Source: an uncultured Pelagimonas sp. (GTDB lineage: Bacteria > Pseudomonadota > Alphaproteobacteria > Rhodobacterales > Rhodobacteraceae). From it: a stretch of 64,000 nt of DNA. Under the pieces are notes generated by a model. It was not told the DNA's origin and ran no database searches. It saw nothing but the letters and a program-made list of their open reading frames with translations. The DNA is taken from the NCBI RefSeq assembly GCF_947498515.1, contig NZ_CANMKO010000009.1, positions 124,001-188,000 of the forward strand. Direction: 5' to 3'. The position numbers and the translations under genes are program-made. Shown piece after piece: positions 7,761 through 16,235 of this stretch (within the stretch, counting starts at the first letter, position 1; the number at the start of each line of letters is the position of its first letter).

Positions 7761-8956
7761 CACACGGCTCCTTGGGGGCTGAGGCGGGTGTCGATTAACT
7801 TGACCTGATCGGAGGTTAGCACTTCGTCGATACGGGTCAGGCCGTCATCACGAATGGCGAGGCTGGCGAGTTCTTCGATACGGCGCAGTTCCTGCCAGCG
7901 GTTTTCATCCAAAAGCGCTTGGGCGGCGGCATTGCGGCCTTCGTCGGTTGGGACGCCATCGGCGCGCATCAAGCCCCGGCCGCGCAGCATGCGCTGGGTC
8001 ATGGTTTCATATACCGGCTGCCCGTGGGCGAGGGCCAAAAGCCCCTGACGCAGGTGGACTTCGTGTTGCAGGCGGCGGTGACGCAGAGCGGATGCAAGGA
8101 CACCGCGCGACGGGGCGAAAAGCAACGACAAAGCAAAGAGCGCAAAGGCGACCAAGACGATGATCGGGCCAGTGGGGAGGTCAGGGGCCGTTGCAGACAG
8201 GGCCGCGCCGACATAGCCCGATAACCCGCCGAACAGCGCGGCAAGTTGCGCAACGCGGCTTGCGTTTTCGGTCCAAAACCGGGCGGCAACGGCGGGAATG
8301 ATCAGCATCGCGACAATCAGGATGAGGCCGACGATTTTGAGGCCAACAACCGTGACGGCCAAAACCAGCACCATCAGCGCCATGTCGATGCGCGCCGTAT
8401 TAAGCCCTTGAACTTGCGCATACCCCTCGTCAAAGGCGGTCATCAACATCGGGCGGCGTAGCAACATCGTGGCCAGCAAAACCAGCGCCCCGCCTGTGGC
8501 GATCACCAGGGCGTCGGCACGTAACATGCCGGCGGTCGAGCCGAGCAAGAACCCTTCTAACCCGGCTTGGCGACCCGATTGCATGGTTTGGATCACAGTG
8601 AGCAACACGATCCCGAACCCGAAAAAGACTGACAAGACAGCACCAATGGCCGCGTCTTCGGGGAGGCGGGTTTTGCGGGTGATCCAGCTTACCACATAGA
8701 GGCCAGCCCAGGCCGACAGGGCCGAACCAAGCATCAGACCGGGCAAAAACCGCCCTTCGCCACCAAGCGCAACCATGACCAAAAAGGCCAGTGCCAGGCC
8801 GGGAAGGGTCGCGTGGCTAATCGCATCGGACACAAGGGCGCGTTTGCGCAGATAAAGAAACGCCCCAACCGCACCCGCCGCCACGCCCAAAGCCGTGGAG
8901 CCAAGCGTCACCAATACGGCGTTATAGCCGAGCTGAAGTGTCAGAGCCTCAAGCAT
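7760..8956 (-). CDS. Mn/Zn-type ABC permease with C-terminal regulatory-like domain
   Basis: A 398-residue protein with two parts. Residues 1-270 are an ABC-3 family permease (RALVSDAISHATLPGLALAF; VVGLKIVGLILIVAMLIIPA). Residues about 275-398 form a charged, soluble extension (RHRRLQHEVHLRQGLLALA; RGLMRADGVPTDEGRNAAAQ) that looks like a winged-helix domain related to the DtxR/MntR group. Permeases of this family without the extension are about 280-300 residues. Some relatives carry such an extension, but its role is not established to my knowledge. It starts six bases after the ATPase gene and overlaps the next permease. Confidence 0.9.
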   Translation of the reverse strand: MLEALTLQLGYNAVLVTLGSTALGVAAGAVGAFLYLRKRALVSDAISHATLPGLALAFLVMVALGGEGRFLPGLMLGSALSAWAGLYVVSWITRKTRLPEDAAIGAVLSVFFGFGIVLLTVIQTMQSGRQAGLEGFLLGSTAGMLRADALVIATGGALVLLATMLLRRPMLMTAFDEGYAQVQGLNTARIDMALMVLVLAVTVVGLKIVGLILIVAMLIIPAVAARFWTENASRVAQLAALFGGLSGYVGAALSATAPDLPTGPIIVLVAFALFALSLLFAPSRGVLASALRHRRLQHEVHLRQGLLALAHGQPVYETMTQRMLRGRGLMRADGVPTDEGRNAAAQALLDENRWQELRRIEELASLAIRDDGLTRIDEVLTSDQVKLIDTRLSPQGAV

Positions 8957-8962
8957 GTGGCT

Positions 8963-9757
8963 TTATCCTGTGCGGGCAATCAACCCGTCGCCCAAACGGC
9001 CGCCATAGGTGGCGTGCAGAGCGTCTTGGGTAAAGGCATCGGCGACCGACCCTTCGCCCATGCGACGGCGATTGATCAGGAACACGCGGTCAAAATAATC
9101 TTCGACGGTTGATAGATCGTGATGCACGGCGACAACGGTCTTACCCTCATCACGCAGCTCTTTGAGCACGGCGATAATGGCGGCTTCGGTGGCGGCATCA
9201 ACCCCGGCAAAAGGTTCGTCGAGTAGGTAAAGATCGGCCTCTTGGGCCAAAGCGCGGGCCAAGAAAACCCGTTGCTGTTGGCCGCCAGACAATTGACCAA
9301 TCTGACGGTCGGCAAAATCTTGCATCCCGACCCGCGTCAGGCACTCCATCACTTTGTCATGATGCTTGGCGCGCACCCGGCGCAACAAGCCAAGTTCGCG
9401 AAACAGACCCATCATGACCACGTCACGCACCTGTGTCGGGAAATCCCAATCAATGCTGGCGCGTTGTGGCACATAGGCAATGCGCTGGCGCTGGGCGTCG
9501 AGCGATTTGCCCCATGTCGTCACACGGCCCGCGAGTGGTTTGACAATGCCAAGCGCGGCTTTCAATAGCGTTGATTTCCCAGCACCATTCGGGCCGATAA
9601 TCGCGGTCATTGTGCCGGTTTGGATGGTCATGTCGACGGAAAAAACCACCGGCTCATTGCCATAGGACACCGTGACCCCGCGCAACGCCAAGGGGCTGTT
9701 GTCGAGGTTTTCGGCAATGGTCTGGCCATTTTCGGCGGCGAGTTCAATCGCGGTCAT
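8963..9757 (-). CDS. Mn/Zn-type ABC transporter ATP-binding protein
   Basis: A 264-residue ABC ATPase. It has Walker A GPNGAGKST, Q-loop YVPQRASIDWDFP, signature LSGGQQQRVFLARAL, Walker B DLYLLDEPF and H-loop VAVHHD, all intact. The Q-loop region PQRASIDWDFPTQVRDVVMMG is characteristic of the metal-transport ZnuC/TroB/SitB branch. It drives uptake through the two permeases encoded downstream. The ATG is three bases after the stop of the binding-protein gene. Confidence 0.95.
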   Translation of the reverse strand: MTAIELAAENGQTIAENLDNSPLALRGVTVSYGNEPVVFSVDMTIQTGTMTAIIGPNGAGKSTLLKAALGIVKPLAGRVTTWGKSLDAQRQRIAYVPQRASIDWDFPTQVRDVVMMGLFRELGLLRRVRAKHHDKVMECLTRVGMQDFADRQIGQLSGGQQQRVFLARALAQEADLYLLDEPFAGVDAATEAAIIAVLKELRDEGKTVVAVHHDLSTVEDYFDRVFLINRRRMGEGSVADAFTQDALHATYGGRLGDGLIARTG

Positions 9758-9760
9758 CTT

Positions 9761-10717
9761 TTATACCCCATGGCTCAGCTTGCCATCCATGCCGCCGGTC
9801 GGCACGTCGGCCCCTAAAGCACCAGCAATGACAGAAACGTTGTGGTCGATCATGCCGACATAGGTGCCTTCATAGCTGCCCGGTTCGCCCATCGCGTCCG
9901 AGAACAGCTCGCCACCAATTTTGACGTCGTGACCTTGGGCGGCGGCCCCTTCGATCAACGCGCGAATGTTGCGATCGGACACCGAGCTTTCGACAAAAAC
10001 AGCGCCGATTTCGCGGGTGACGATCTCGTCGACAAGTGTGCGGATGCGCAGCAATCCGGCTTCAGAATCGGTGGAAATGCCTTGGATACCCATAACCTCA
10101 AAGCCAAACTGGCGGCCGAAATAGCCAAAGGCATCATGCGCCGTCACCAACACACGGGCCTGATCCGGCACTTGCTCTGTCATCTTGCTGGCATAGGTGC
10201 CAACGCGGTCAACCTCGGCCAGATAGATGTCGGCATTGGCGGCAAACACGGCGGCGTTTTCGGGGCGCTGGGCAATCATCGCGTCGCGTATGGCCGCAAC
10301 CGTATGGTGCCAAAGCTGCGGGGCCATCCAGACATGCGGATCGGGGCGATTTTCATAGTCGGCGTGGTGAAGCAACTGATCCTTAGGGGTCGCTTCGGCC
10401 ACGGCGGCGACAGGCACACGCTTGGAGAGTGTTTCGATGAAATGCTCAAGCTGCGCTTCTAGGTAGAGGCCGTTCCAGAGCAACAAATCGGCGCGGGTCA
10501 TTGCGACAATGTCAGAGCGGGTTTGGCGATAGCCATGCGGATCAACGCCGGGGCCCATCAGGGCCTGAACTGTCACCAGATCACCACCAATGGCGCGGGC
10601 GGCATCGGCAATCATTCCAGTTGTGGCAACCATGCTCAACGGCCCAGCGGCAAATGCGCCTGTTCCAATCAACGGTGTTGCGGCCAGCCCAGCCAGAATC
10701 GCTCTGCGAGAAAGCAT
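9761..10717 (-). CDS. Periplasmic Mn/Zn-binding protein, TroA family
   Basis: A 318-residue solute-binding protein of the cluster 9 (TroA/ZnuA/MntC) fold. It has an export signal at residues 1-23 (MLSRRAILAGLAATPLIGTG). The four expected metal ligands are visible: His in GVDPHGY, His in DPHVWM, His in TAHDAFGYF, and Asp in GGELFSDAMG. A His-His-His-Asp set is that of TroA-like proteins, which bind Zn and Mn; PsaA/MntC-type Mn binders have Glu at the third place. It lacks the long His-rich loop of dedicated ZnuA proteins. It opens the operon, so the system is best called a Mn/Zn importer, with the metal unresolved. Confidence 0.92.
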   Translation of the reverse strand: MLSRRAILAGLAATPLIGTGAFAAGPLSMVATTGMIADAARAIGGDLVTVQALMGPGVDPHGYRQTRSDIVAMTRADLLLWNGLYLEAQLEHFIETLSKRVPVAAVAEATPKDQLLHHADYENRPDPHVWMAPQLWHHTVAAIRDAMIAQRPENAAVFAANADIYLAEVDRVGTYASKMTEQVPDQARVLVTAHDAFGYFGRQFGFEVMGIQGISTDSEAGLLRIRTLVDEIVTREIGAVFVESSVSDRNIRALIEGAAAQGHDVKIGGELFSDAMGEPGSYEGTYVGMIDHNVSVIAGALGADVPTGGMDGKLSHGV

Positions 10718-10754
10718 AAAAGTCTCCCTTTCGAACCCTGAATATGATAATCAT

Positions 10755-10790
10755 TCGCAAGAAGTCAATGTTCTTGCGACTTATTCGCAA
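10755..10790. promoter_or_regulatory. Overlapping palindromic operators upstream of the metal importer
   Basis: Two inverted repeats share the half-site TTGCGA. TCGCAAGAA and TTCTTGCGA flank 7 bases (10755-10779), and TTGCGA and TCGCAA flank 5 bases (10774-10790). Just outside them is TGATAATCA (10745-10753), a Fur-like core. The sites lie 38-73 bases before the binding-protein ATG. Fur/Mur-type metal-dependent repressors commonly bind such AT-rich palindromes in alphaproteobacteria, so metal repression is the natural inference; the regulator is not in the window. Confidence 0.7.
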
Positions 10791-10936
10791 TAAGAGTTCG
10801 GCAATTTGCCGTGTATTGCCTAGAAAATGAACATTACCGAACGTTTCAAAATCTGACTATTTGGTCAGAATAGCTTGAAACCTAGCCCGAGTGGGGGCTA
10901 GGGTGCGGTTTGCCTTTCGCTCTTTCGGAGGACATT

Positions 10937-11941
10937 ATGGCGCAGTTAACAACGCAAGCCGGGGCCAGTTTGGACACACATCAGCTTCCTCAGACGATCG
11001 AACCTCGTAATCCGGGGATGGATCTGGACATGGACCGCGTCATGCATGCGCGCGCCAATCGCTCGGCCATTGAGCGCCGGGCCAAAACACTGCCCGGACG
11101 GCGGTCGGTCAAAAAGGACTATCAGGCCGCGTGGTTGGCGCGGGCGATTTCCTGTATCGACCTGACCACTTTGGCTGGGGATGATACCGCCGGTCGGGTG
11201 CTGCGTCTGTGCGCCAAGGCGAAACAGCCGGTGCGTGCCGATCTGCTAGAGACACTAGGTCTTGAAGGGCTGACCACCGGGGCGGTTTGTGTCTATCACG
11301 ACATGATCCCCCATGCGCTCAGAGCCTTGGACGGAACCGGCATTCCGGTTGCTGTGGTGTCGACCGGGTTTCCGGCGGGTCTATCGCCGTTTCACCTGCG
11401 CATTGCCGAGATCGAAGAAAGCGTCAAAGCCGGTGCCGAAGAGATCGACATCGTGATCTCTCGCCGTTTGGTTTTGAACGGCGATTGGCAGGGGCTTTAT
11501 GACGAAATGAAAACCATGCGCGCCGCCTGTGGTGATGCCCATGTCAAAGCGATCCTTGCGACCGGTGAACTTGAAACTCTGCAAAACGTCGCGCGCGCCT
11601 CGCTTGTCTGCATGATGGCCGGTGCGGATTTCATCAAAACCTCGACGGGCAAGGAAAGCGTCAATGCGACCCTGCCGGTCAGCTTGGTGATGATGCGCGC
11701 CATTCGTGAATATTACGAAGAAACCGGTTTCCGCGTTGGCTACAAACCGGCTGGCGGGATTTCCAAGGCCAAGGATTCGATCAACTATCTGGCTTTGGTC
11801 AAAGAGGAACTTGGGGATCGCTGGCTGCGCCCCGATCTGTTCCGCTTTGGGGCCTCTTCGCTTTTGGGTGATATCGAACGCCAGCTCGAACACCACGTCA
11901 CCGGGGCCTATTCAGCCTCTTGGCGTCATGCGGCCGGATAG
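10937..11941 (+). CDS. deoC: Deoxyribose-phosphate aldolase
   Basis: A 334-residue class I aldolase of the longer DeoC type. The Schiff-base lysine is in FIKTSTGKESVNATLPVS and the second conserved lysine in GYKPAGGIS. It splits 2-deoxyribose 5-phosphate to acetaldehyde and glyceraldehyde 3-phosphate in nucleoside catabolism. The ATG at 10937 follows GGAGG by 5-6 bases; an in-frame codon at 10910 has no ribosome site. The next gene encodes an aldehyde dehydrogenase likely to consume the acetaldehyde. It is divergent from the metal importer. Confidence 0.95.
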   Translation: MAQLTTQAGASLDTHQLPQTIEPRNPGMDLDMDRVMHARANRSAIERRAKTLPGRRSVKKDYQAAWLARAISCIDLTTLAGDDTAGRVLRLCAKAKQPVRADLLETLGLEGLTTGAVCVYHDMIPHALRALDGTGIPVAVVSTGFPAGLSPFHLRIAEIEESVKAGAEEIDIVISRRLVLNGDWQGLYDEMKTMRAACGDAHVKAILATGELETLQNVARASLVCMMAGADFIKTSTGKESVNATLPVSLVMMRAIREYYEETGFRVGYKPAGGISKAKDSINYLALVKEELGDRWLRPDLFRFGASSLLGDIERQLEHHVTGAYSASWRHAAG

Positions 11942-11993
11942 GTGATACATATGCGGCGATCCCTCGCCCGGCCCTGTGCCAGGCAGCGCCGGA

Positions 11994-12018
11994 CCGCCCC
12001 CACACGGGGCGGCGTTTT
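11994..12018 (+). terminator. Intrinsic terminator after deoC
   Basis: CCGCCCC (11994-12000) and GGGGCGG (12006-12012) flank a five-base loop, followed by CGTTTT. It lies 53 bases after the deoC stop. The aldehyde dehydrogenase gene begins 145 bases further on, so it may have its own promoter or depend on partial readthrough. Confidence 0.65.
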
Positions 12019-12162
12019 CCCTATCCGTCAGCTTGTTACTGACACTTTGAATGTTCCACAGCCGGCTGGCCTGCCCTTGAATCGCACCACGCGGTCGGGC
12101 GCGGCCCTTTGTGGCCCAATCACGCTTTCACAACGCATCTTTGCATGCGGGAGACCTCCAAA

Positions 12163-14505
12163 ATGACCATCAAGGACATCTTCGAAACCATGGACTACGG
12201 CCCAGCCCCTGAATCCGCAGGCGACGCATTGGCTTGGATCGTTGATCAAGGCAGCAAGTTCGGCCATTTCATCGACGGCAGCTTTACCGCTCCCGGCGAC
12301 GGGTTTGATAGCCGCAACCCGGCCACCGGCGAAGTATTGGCGACATTGACCCAAGCCACCCAATCCGACGTCGATAGTGCCGCCGCCGCCGCGCGCAAGG
12401 CGCAACCGGCATGGGCGAAGCTTGGCGGGGCTGGTCGTGCGCGATACCTTTATGCCTTGGCGCGGTTGCTGCAAAAGCATTCGCGCCTTTTTGCGGTTCT
12501 CGAAAGCCTTGATAACGGCAAACCGATCCGCGAGGCGCGTGACATCGACGTGCCCCAAGCCCAGCGGCATTTTTATTACCACGCGGGCATGGCCCAGCTG
12601 ATGGACAGCGAACTACCCGATGCCGAGGCGTTGGGTGTTTGCGGTCAGATCATCCCGTGGAATTTCCCTCTGTTGATGCTGTCATGGAAGATCGCTCCGG
12701 CGCTGGCCATGGGCAACACCGTGGTGCTGAAACCGGCGGAATGGACGTCGCTCACCGCCCTGTGCTTCGCAGATATTTGCCGTCAGGCGGGTCTGCCCAA
12801 GGGGGTGGTCAATATCGTCACTGGTGACGGCGCCGTGGGCGAGATGATCGTCAAATCCGACGTCAACAAAATCGCCTTTACCGGATCGACCGCTGTTGGC
12901 CGCCGCATCCGCGAAGCGACCGCCGGAACCGGCAAGGCGCTGACTTTGGAACTGGGCGGAAAATCCCCCTACATCGTCTTTGAAGATGCCGATATTGACT
13001 CCGCCGTCGAAGGATTGGTGGACGCGATTTGGTTTAATCAAGGGCAGGTGTGTTGCGCCGGATCACGTCTCTTGGTCCAAGAAGGCATTTCCGAGAAATT
13101 CCACGCCAAACTGCGCGCCCGTATGGACAAGCTACGCATTGGCAATCCGCTGGATAAATGCATCGACGTTGGCGCCATCGTAGACCCGGTTCAGCGTGAT
13201 CGCATTGCGGCGCTGGTCGATGCCCATGGCGGTGAAGGCGAGGTCTATCAACCGGCCTGTGACTTGCCCGTGGGTTGTTTTTACCCGCCAACTTTGGTTT
13301 CCAACCTCGCTTCGGCTTCGGCATTAATGCAGGATGAAATCTTTGGTCCGGTTCTGGTCTCAACCACCTTCCGCACCCCGTCCGAAGCCGTCATGTTGGC
13401 CAACAACACCCGCTACGGCCTTGCGGCGTCGGTTTGGTCGGAAAACATCAACGTTGCGCTGGATATGGCCCCGCAGCTGGTTGCCGGAATCGTGTGGATC
13501 AACGGCACCAATATGATGGACGCCGCCGCCGGATTTGGCGGCGTGCGCGAAAGCGGCTTTGGTCGCGAAGGTGGTTGGGAAGGGCTCAGCGCCTACACCA
13601 AACCCAAAGGCAAAGCCAAAGCCTTGAAGCCGGTTGAAGCCTTCAAGGGGGACACGGCCGAACCACAGCCGGTGGATCGCACCGCCAAGCTCTATGTTGG
13701 TGGCAAGCAGGCGCGCCCCGATGGCGGCTATGCCCGCAACGTTTTTGACAAAGCGGGCAAGCTGATCGGGCAGGCCCCGATTGGCAACCGCAAAGATGTC
13801 CGCAACGCCGTCGAAGCGGCCCGTGCCGCCAAGGGATGGACGGGGGCAACCGCGCATAACCGCGCGCAGGTCTTGTATTTCCTGGCTGAAAACCTTGCGA
13901 CTAGAAAAGAGGAATTCGCCAGCCAGATCAACCGCCTGACCGGTGGCAAAACCGGCGCAGCCGAGGTTGATGCCTCGGTTGATCGGCTGTTTACCTATGC
14001 GGCTTGGGCCGACAAGTTTGATGGCCAAGTGCGCCAAGTGCCGATGCGAGGTGTGGCCTTGGCCATGCGCGAGGCCTGCGGTGTGATCGGGGCGCTTTGC
14101 CCGGATGATGTACCCTTACTTGGTTTGGTCTCGGTCATGGCCCCGGCCATTGCCATGGGCAACCGTGTGGTGCTTGTCGCGTCTGAACCCTTCCCATTAG
14201 TCGCAACCGATTTCTACCAAGTGCTTGAAACATCTGATGTTCCGAGCGGTGTCGTAAACATCCTGACCGGCAATCACGCCGAACTTGCCCCGGCACTTGC
14301 CACCCATATGGATGTCGAAGCCGTCTGGTCTTTCTCGGGGGCGGATGTGTCGGCGGCCATCGAGGCCGGCGGCGCGGGTAACCTGAAACGGACGTGGGTC
14401 AATAATGGTTTGGCGCGTGATTGGATGGGGGCTGAGGGCGCTGGCCGTGACTTCCTTGATGCTGCGACCGAAGTCAAAACCGTTTGGGTGCCCTACGGCG
14501 CATAA
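12163..14505 (+). CDS. Two-module aldehyde dehydrogenase (ALDH16 type)
   Basis: A 780-residue protein, far longer than the usual 480-500 residues. Residues about 35-500 form a full aldehyde dehydrogenase with the cofactor motif [20 protein letters not shown], the general base Glu near 262 in LELGGKSPY, and the catalytic Cys near 296-297 in GQVCCAGSR. Residues about 520-780 form a second ALDH-like module ([20 protein letters not shown]) without catalytic Cys. This is the layout of bacterial ALDH16, in which the second module is structural. Beside deoC it probably oxidises acetaldehyde to acetate. The ATG at 12163 follows GGGAGA; the longer upstream frame has no ribosome site. Confidence 0.92.
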   Translation: MTIKDIFETMDYGPAPESAGDALAWIVDQGSKFGHFIDGSFTAPGDGFDSRNPATGEVLATLTQATQSDVDSAAAAARKAQPAWAKLGGAGRARYLYALARLLQKHSRLFAVLESLDNGKPIREARDIDVPQAQRHFYYHAGMAQLMDSELPDAEALGVCGQIIPWNFPLLMLSWKIAPALAMGNTVVLKPAEWTSLTALCFADICRQAGLPKGVVNIVTGDGAVGEMIVKSDVNKIAFTGSTAVGRRIREATAGTGKALTLELGGKSPYIVFEDADIDSAVEGLVDAIWFNQGQVCCAGSRLLVQEGISEKFHAKLRARMDKLRIGNPLDKCIDVGAIVDPVQRDRIAALVDAHGGEGEVYQPACDLPVGCFYPPTLVSNLASASALMQDEIFGPVLVSTTFRTPSEAVMLANNTRYGLAASVWSENINVALDMAPQLVAGIVWINGTNMMDAAAGFGGVRESGFGREGGWEGLSAYTKPKGKAKALKPVEAFKGDTAEPQPVDRTAKLYVGGKQARPDGGYARNVFDKAGKLIGQAPIGNRKDVRNAVEAARAAKGWTGATAHNRAQVLYFLAENLATRKEEFASQINRLTGGKTGAAEVDASVDRLFTYAAWADKFDGQVRQVPMRGVALAMREACGVIGALCPDDVPLLGLVSVMAPAIAMGNRVVLVASEPFPLVATDFYQVLETSDVPSGVVNILTGNHAELAPALATHMDVEAVWSFSGADVSAAIEAGGAGNLKRTWVNNGLARDWMGAEGAGRDFLDAATEVKTVWVPYGA

Positions 14506-14642
14506 CGCTGGTGGCGCGGGGGCTCCCTCGCGCCTTACCTCATCCATTGGCGACGACGGACAAAAATATCATGGGGCATCGCGTTGTAAATCGATGTTTG
14601 TTTGACGTAAGACGGTAACAAGTTTTCCATAAGGGGATTTTA

Positions 14643-15170
14643 ATGGGGCGCATTTGGGTTTTGGCATTGGCTTTGGCCGGTTGTACCGCAATTGATGTGG
14701 CAACCGTGAATAAGCTCAATCAACTTGACCCGATCGAAGCCGATCCGGCGGATTTTGAGATCATTGCCCACCTGCCCAAAGGGTTGGAGCTTGTTCCCGA
14801 GAGTGCGCGATTGAAGATCGAGGCCAGCAATGGCAGCGATTCTTTGGTTGAGAAATACCTATTGGATCAGGTTGCCGAAAATGGCCGCTATTCGCTTTCG
14901 TTGACGGACGAAGATGTCGAGCGTATGCGCGAATTGCAGACCGAAGCCCGCGCATGGGAAGAGCAAAGCCCCGATGACACCAAAGGTAGTTTGGGTGTCG
15001 ACGTAGGCGTTTGTTTGCGCGATGACGGGCCAGATTTACAAGAACCAGTCTCGATCGACATCTCGGTTGGGTCGTTTGGTGTTCTGCCCCTGCTGCACCC
15101 GATCCCCGCTGAACTCTACCTGCAAGAGTTGAAATCAGCCGGACAACCGGTTGGTCCTTGCCTGTTTTAG
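14643..15170 (+). CDS. Predicted lipoprotein of unknown function
   Basis: A 175-residue protein with a short signal and a lipobox ending in Cys (VLALALAGC, Cys at residue 13-14), so it is probably lipid-anchored after export. The mature part is acidic and contains no motif I recognise. One segment (LTDEDVERMRELQTEARAWE) is predicted helical, and three further cysteines or cysteine-containing turns occur near the C-terminus (GVCLRDDG, GPCLF). The ATG follows AAGGGG by several bases. It stands alone between the ALDH and rsfS genes. Confidence 0.7.
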   Translation: MGRIWVLALALAGCTAIDVATVNKLNQLDPIEADPADFEIIAHLPKGLELVPESARLKIEASNGSDSLVEKYLLDQVAENGRYSLSLTDEDVERMRELQTEARAWEEQSPDDTKGSLGVDVGVCLRDDGPDLQEPVSIDISVGSFGVLPLLHPIPAELYLQELKSAGQPVGPCLF

Positions 15171-15272
15171 GTCCTGACTAAGGCCCCTCATTGAGATTTT
15201 ACCTTTGCGGTGTTATCTTGGAGTCGTTGCCCTGCGCCGGGGCTGTGACGGCGCGCTACGAATAGGAGGACA

Positions 15273-15329
15273 ATGTCCTGTCATCTTTGGCAAATGCGGG
15301 TGATACCGCTGAGCAGGGGAACCCCATGA
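15273..15329 (+). CDS. Mini-ORF overlapping the rsfS start
   Basis: An 18-codon ORF encoding MSCHLWQMRVIPLSRGTP. Its ATG follows AGGAGGA (15264-15270), the strongest ribosome site in the region but only 2-3 bases away. Its TGA overlaps the rsfS ATG in an ATGA junction. If translated it would couple translation into rsfS. The peptide itself resembles nothing I know, and the ORF may be chance. Confidence 0.35.
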   Translation: MSCHLWQMRVIPLSRGTP

Positions 15330-15700
15330 GCGGCGCACCCCAGGTTAACGCGACAAGTGAAGATATCCTTGCCGCAACTCTCGAAATTCTCGACGACAAC
15401 AAAGCCGAAGACGTTGTGCAGGTTAACCTGCGCGGCAAATCTTCTGTGTGCGATAGCATGGTGATCTGTTCTGGTCGTTCTTCGCGTCAGGTGTCTGCGA
15501 TTTCCGATAAACTGGTCGAAGAGCTTAAGCATCGTCTTGGCGTTCTGTCCAAGATCGAAGGCAAAGACACCGGCGATTGGGTTTTGATTGATGCGGGTGA
15601 CGTGGTGGTTCATGTGTTCCGCCCTGAAGTCCGCGAGTTCTATCAGCTCGAAAAAATGTGGGTGCCCTTGTCCAAGGGTGTGGCCCCAACAGCGCAGTAA
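15326..15700 (+). CDS. rsfS: Ribosome silencing factor RsfS
   Basis: A 124-residue protein of the RsfS/Iojap/DUF143 family. Visible family motifs are DNKAEDVVQVNLRGKSSVCD, SMVICSGRSSRQV, and GDWVLIDAGDVVVHVFRPE followed by FYQLEKMW. It binds ribosomal protein uL14 on the large subunit and blocks subunit joining during starvation. The ATG at 15326 is preferred to an upstream TTG at 15287 because GGGGA precedes it and the family starts near here. Its stop touches the rlmH start, a very common gene pair. Confidence 0.93.
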   Translation: MSGAPQVNATSEDILAATLEILDDNKAEDVVQVNLRGKSSVCDSMVICSGRSSRQVSAISDKLVEELKHRLGVLSKIEGKDTGDWVLIDAGDVVVHVFRPEVREFYQLEKMWVPLSKGVAPTAQ

Positions 15701-16171
15701 ATGCGCGTCCATCTTTGCGTGGTGGGGCGGCTTCGTGCCGGCCCCGAACGCGATTTGATCGACGATTATCTAAAACGCTTTGACAAAACCGGGCGGGCCC
15801 ATGGCCTTGGTCCGGTTTCTGTTCATGAGGTCGAAGACAAAAAAGGCGGCGGGATGGCCGCCGAAGCCGTTTTGTTGCGACGTGTCGTGCCCAAAGGCGC
15901 GGTGATCTGTGCGTTGGATGAGCGGGGGGAGGTCATGACCTCACCCGATTTTGCCGGGCGCATGGAACGCTGGCGCGATAACGGGGCACAGGACTTGGCC
16001 TTTGTCATCGGAGGGGCCGATGGAATTGAGCCCTCGTTACGGGCAGATGCTGACCGGTTGCTAAGCTTTGGCAAAATGGTTTGGCCGCATATGCTTGTGC
16101 GCGTGATGCTGTCAGAACAGCTTTATCGCGCGGCTAGCATTCTGGGCGGAAGCCCCTATCATCGGGTATAA
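15701..16171 (+). CDS. rlmH: 23S rRNA pseudouridine-1915 N3-methyltransferase RlmH
   Basis: A 156-residue SPOUT-class methyltransferase. The C-terminal trefoil-knot motifs are FVIGGADGIEPSLRADADRL and LVRVMLSEQLYRAASILGGSPYHR; the last segment is diagnostic for RlmH. It methylates pseudouridine 1915 in helix 69 of 23S rRNA after 70S assembly. The ATG directly abuts the rsfS stop (TAAATG), so the two are co-translated. A dispersed GC-stem repeat begins one base after the stop. Confidence 0.96.
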   Translation: MRVHLCVVGRLRAGPERDLIDDYLKRFDKTGRAHGLGPVSVHEVEDKKGGGMAAEAVLLRRVVPKGAVICALDERGEVMTSPDFAGRMERWRDNGAQDLAFVIGGADGIEPSLRADADRLLSFGKMVWPHMLVRVMLSEQLYRAASILGGSPYHRV

Positions 16172-16172
16172 A

Positions 16173-16229
16173 GGGGCGCTGCCCCCGCCCGCAAGCGGGC
16201 TTACCCGGGGATGTTTTTAGAAAGAAAAA
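16173..16229 (+). repeat. Three-part dispersed repeat (copy R3) after rlmH
   Basis: Stem 1 is GGGGC/GCCCC with a 3-base loop (16173-16185), stem 2 is GCCCGC/GCGGGC around AA (16187-16200), and the tail is CCGGGG then GATGTTTTTAGAAAGAAAAA (16210-16229). The order of parts equals that of the copies at 3742-3806 and 29376-29440. It starts right after the rlmH stop, so it may also serve as the terminator for rlmH and, on the other strand, uppP. Confidence 0.72.
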
Positions 16230-16235
16230 GCCGAA

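Noticed and set aside
10718-10936. Manganese (yybP-ykoY) riboswitch before the metal importer
   Set aside because: The leader is short and filled with TTGCGA palindromes, with none of the conserved riboswitch loops visible.
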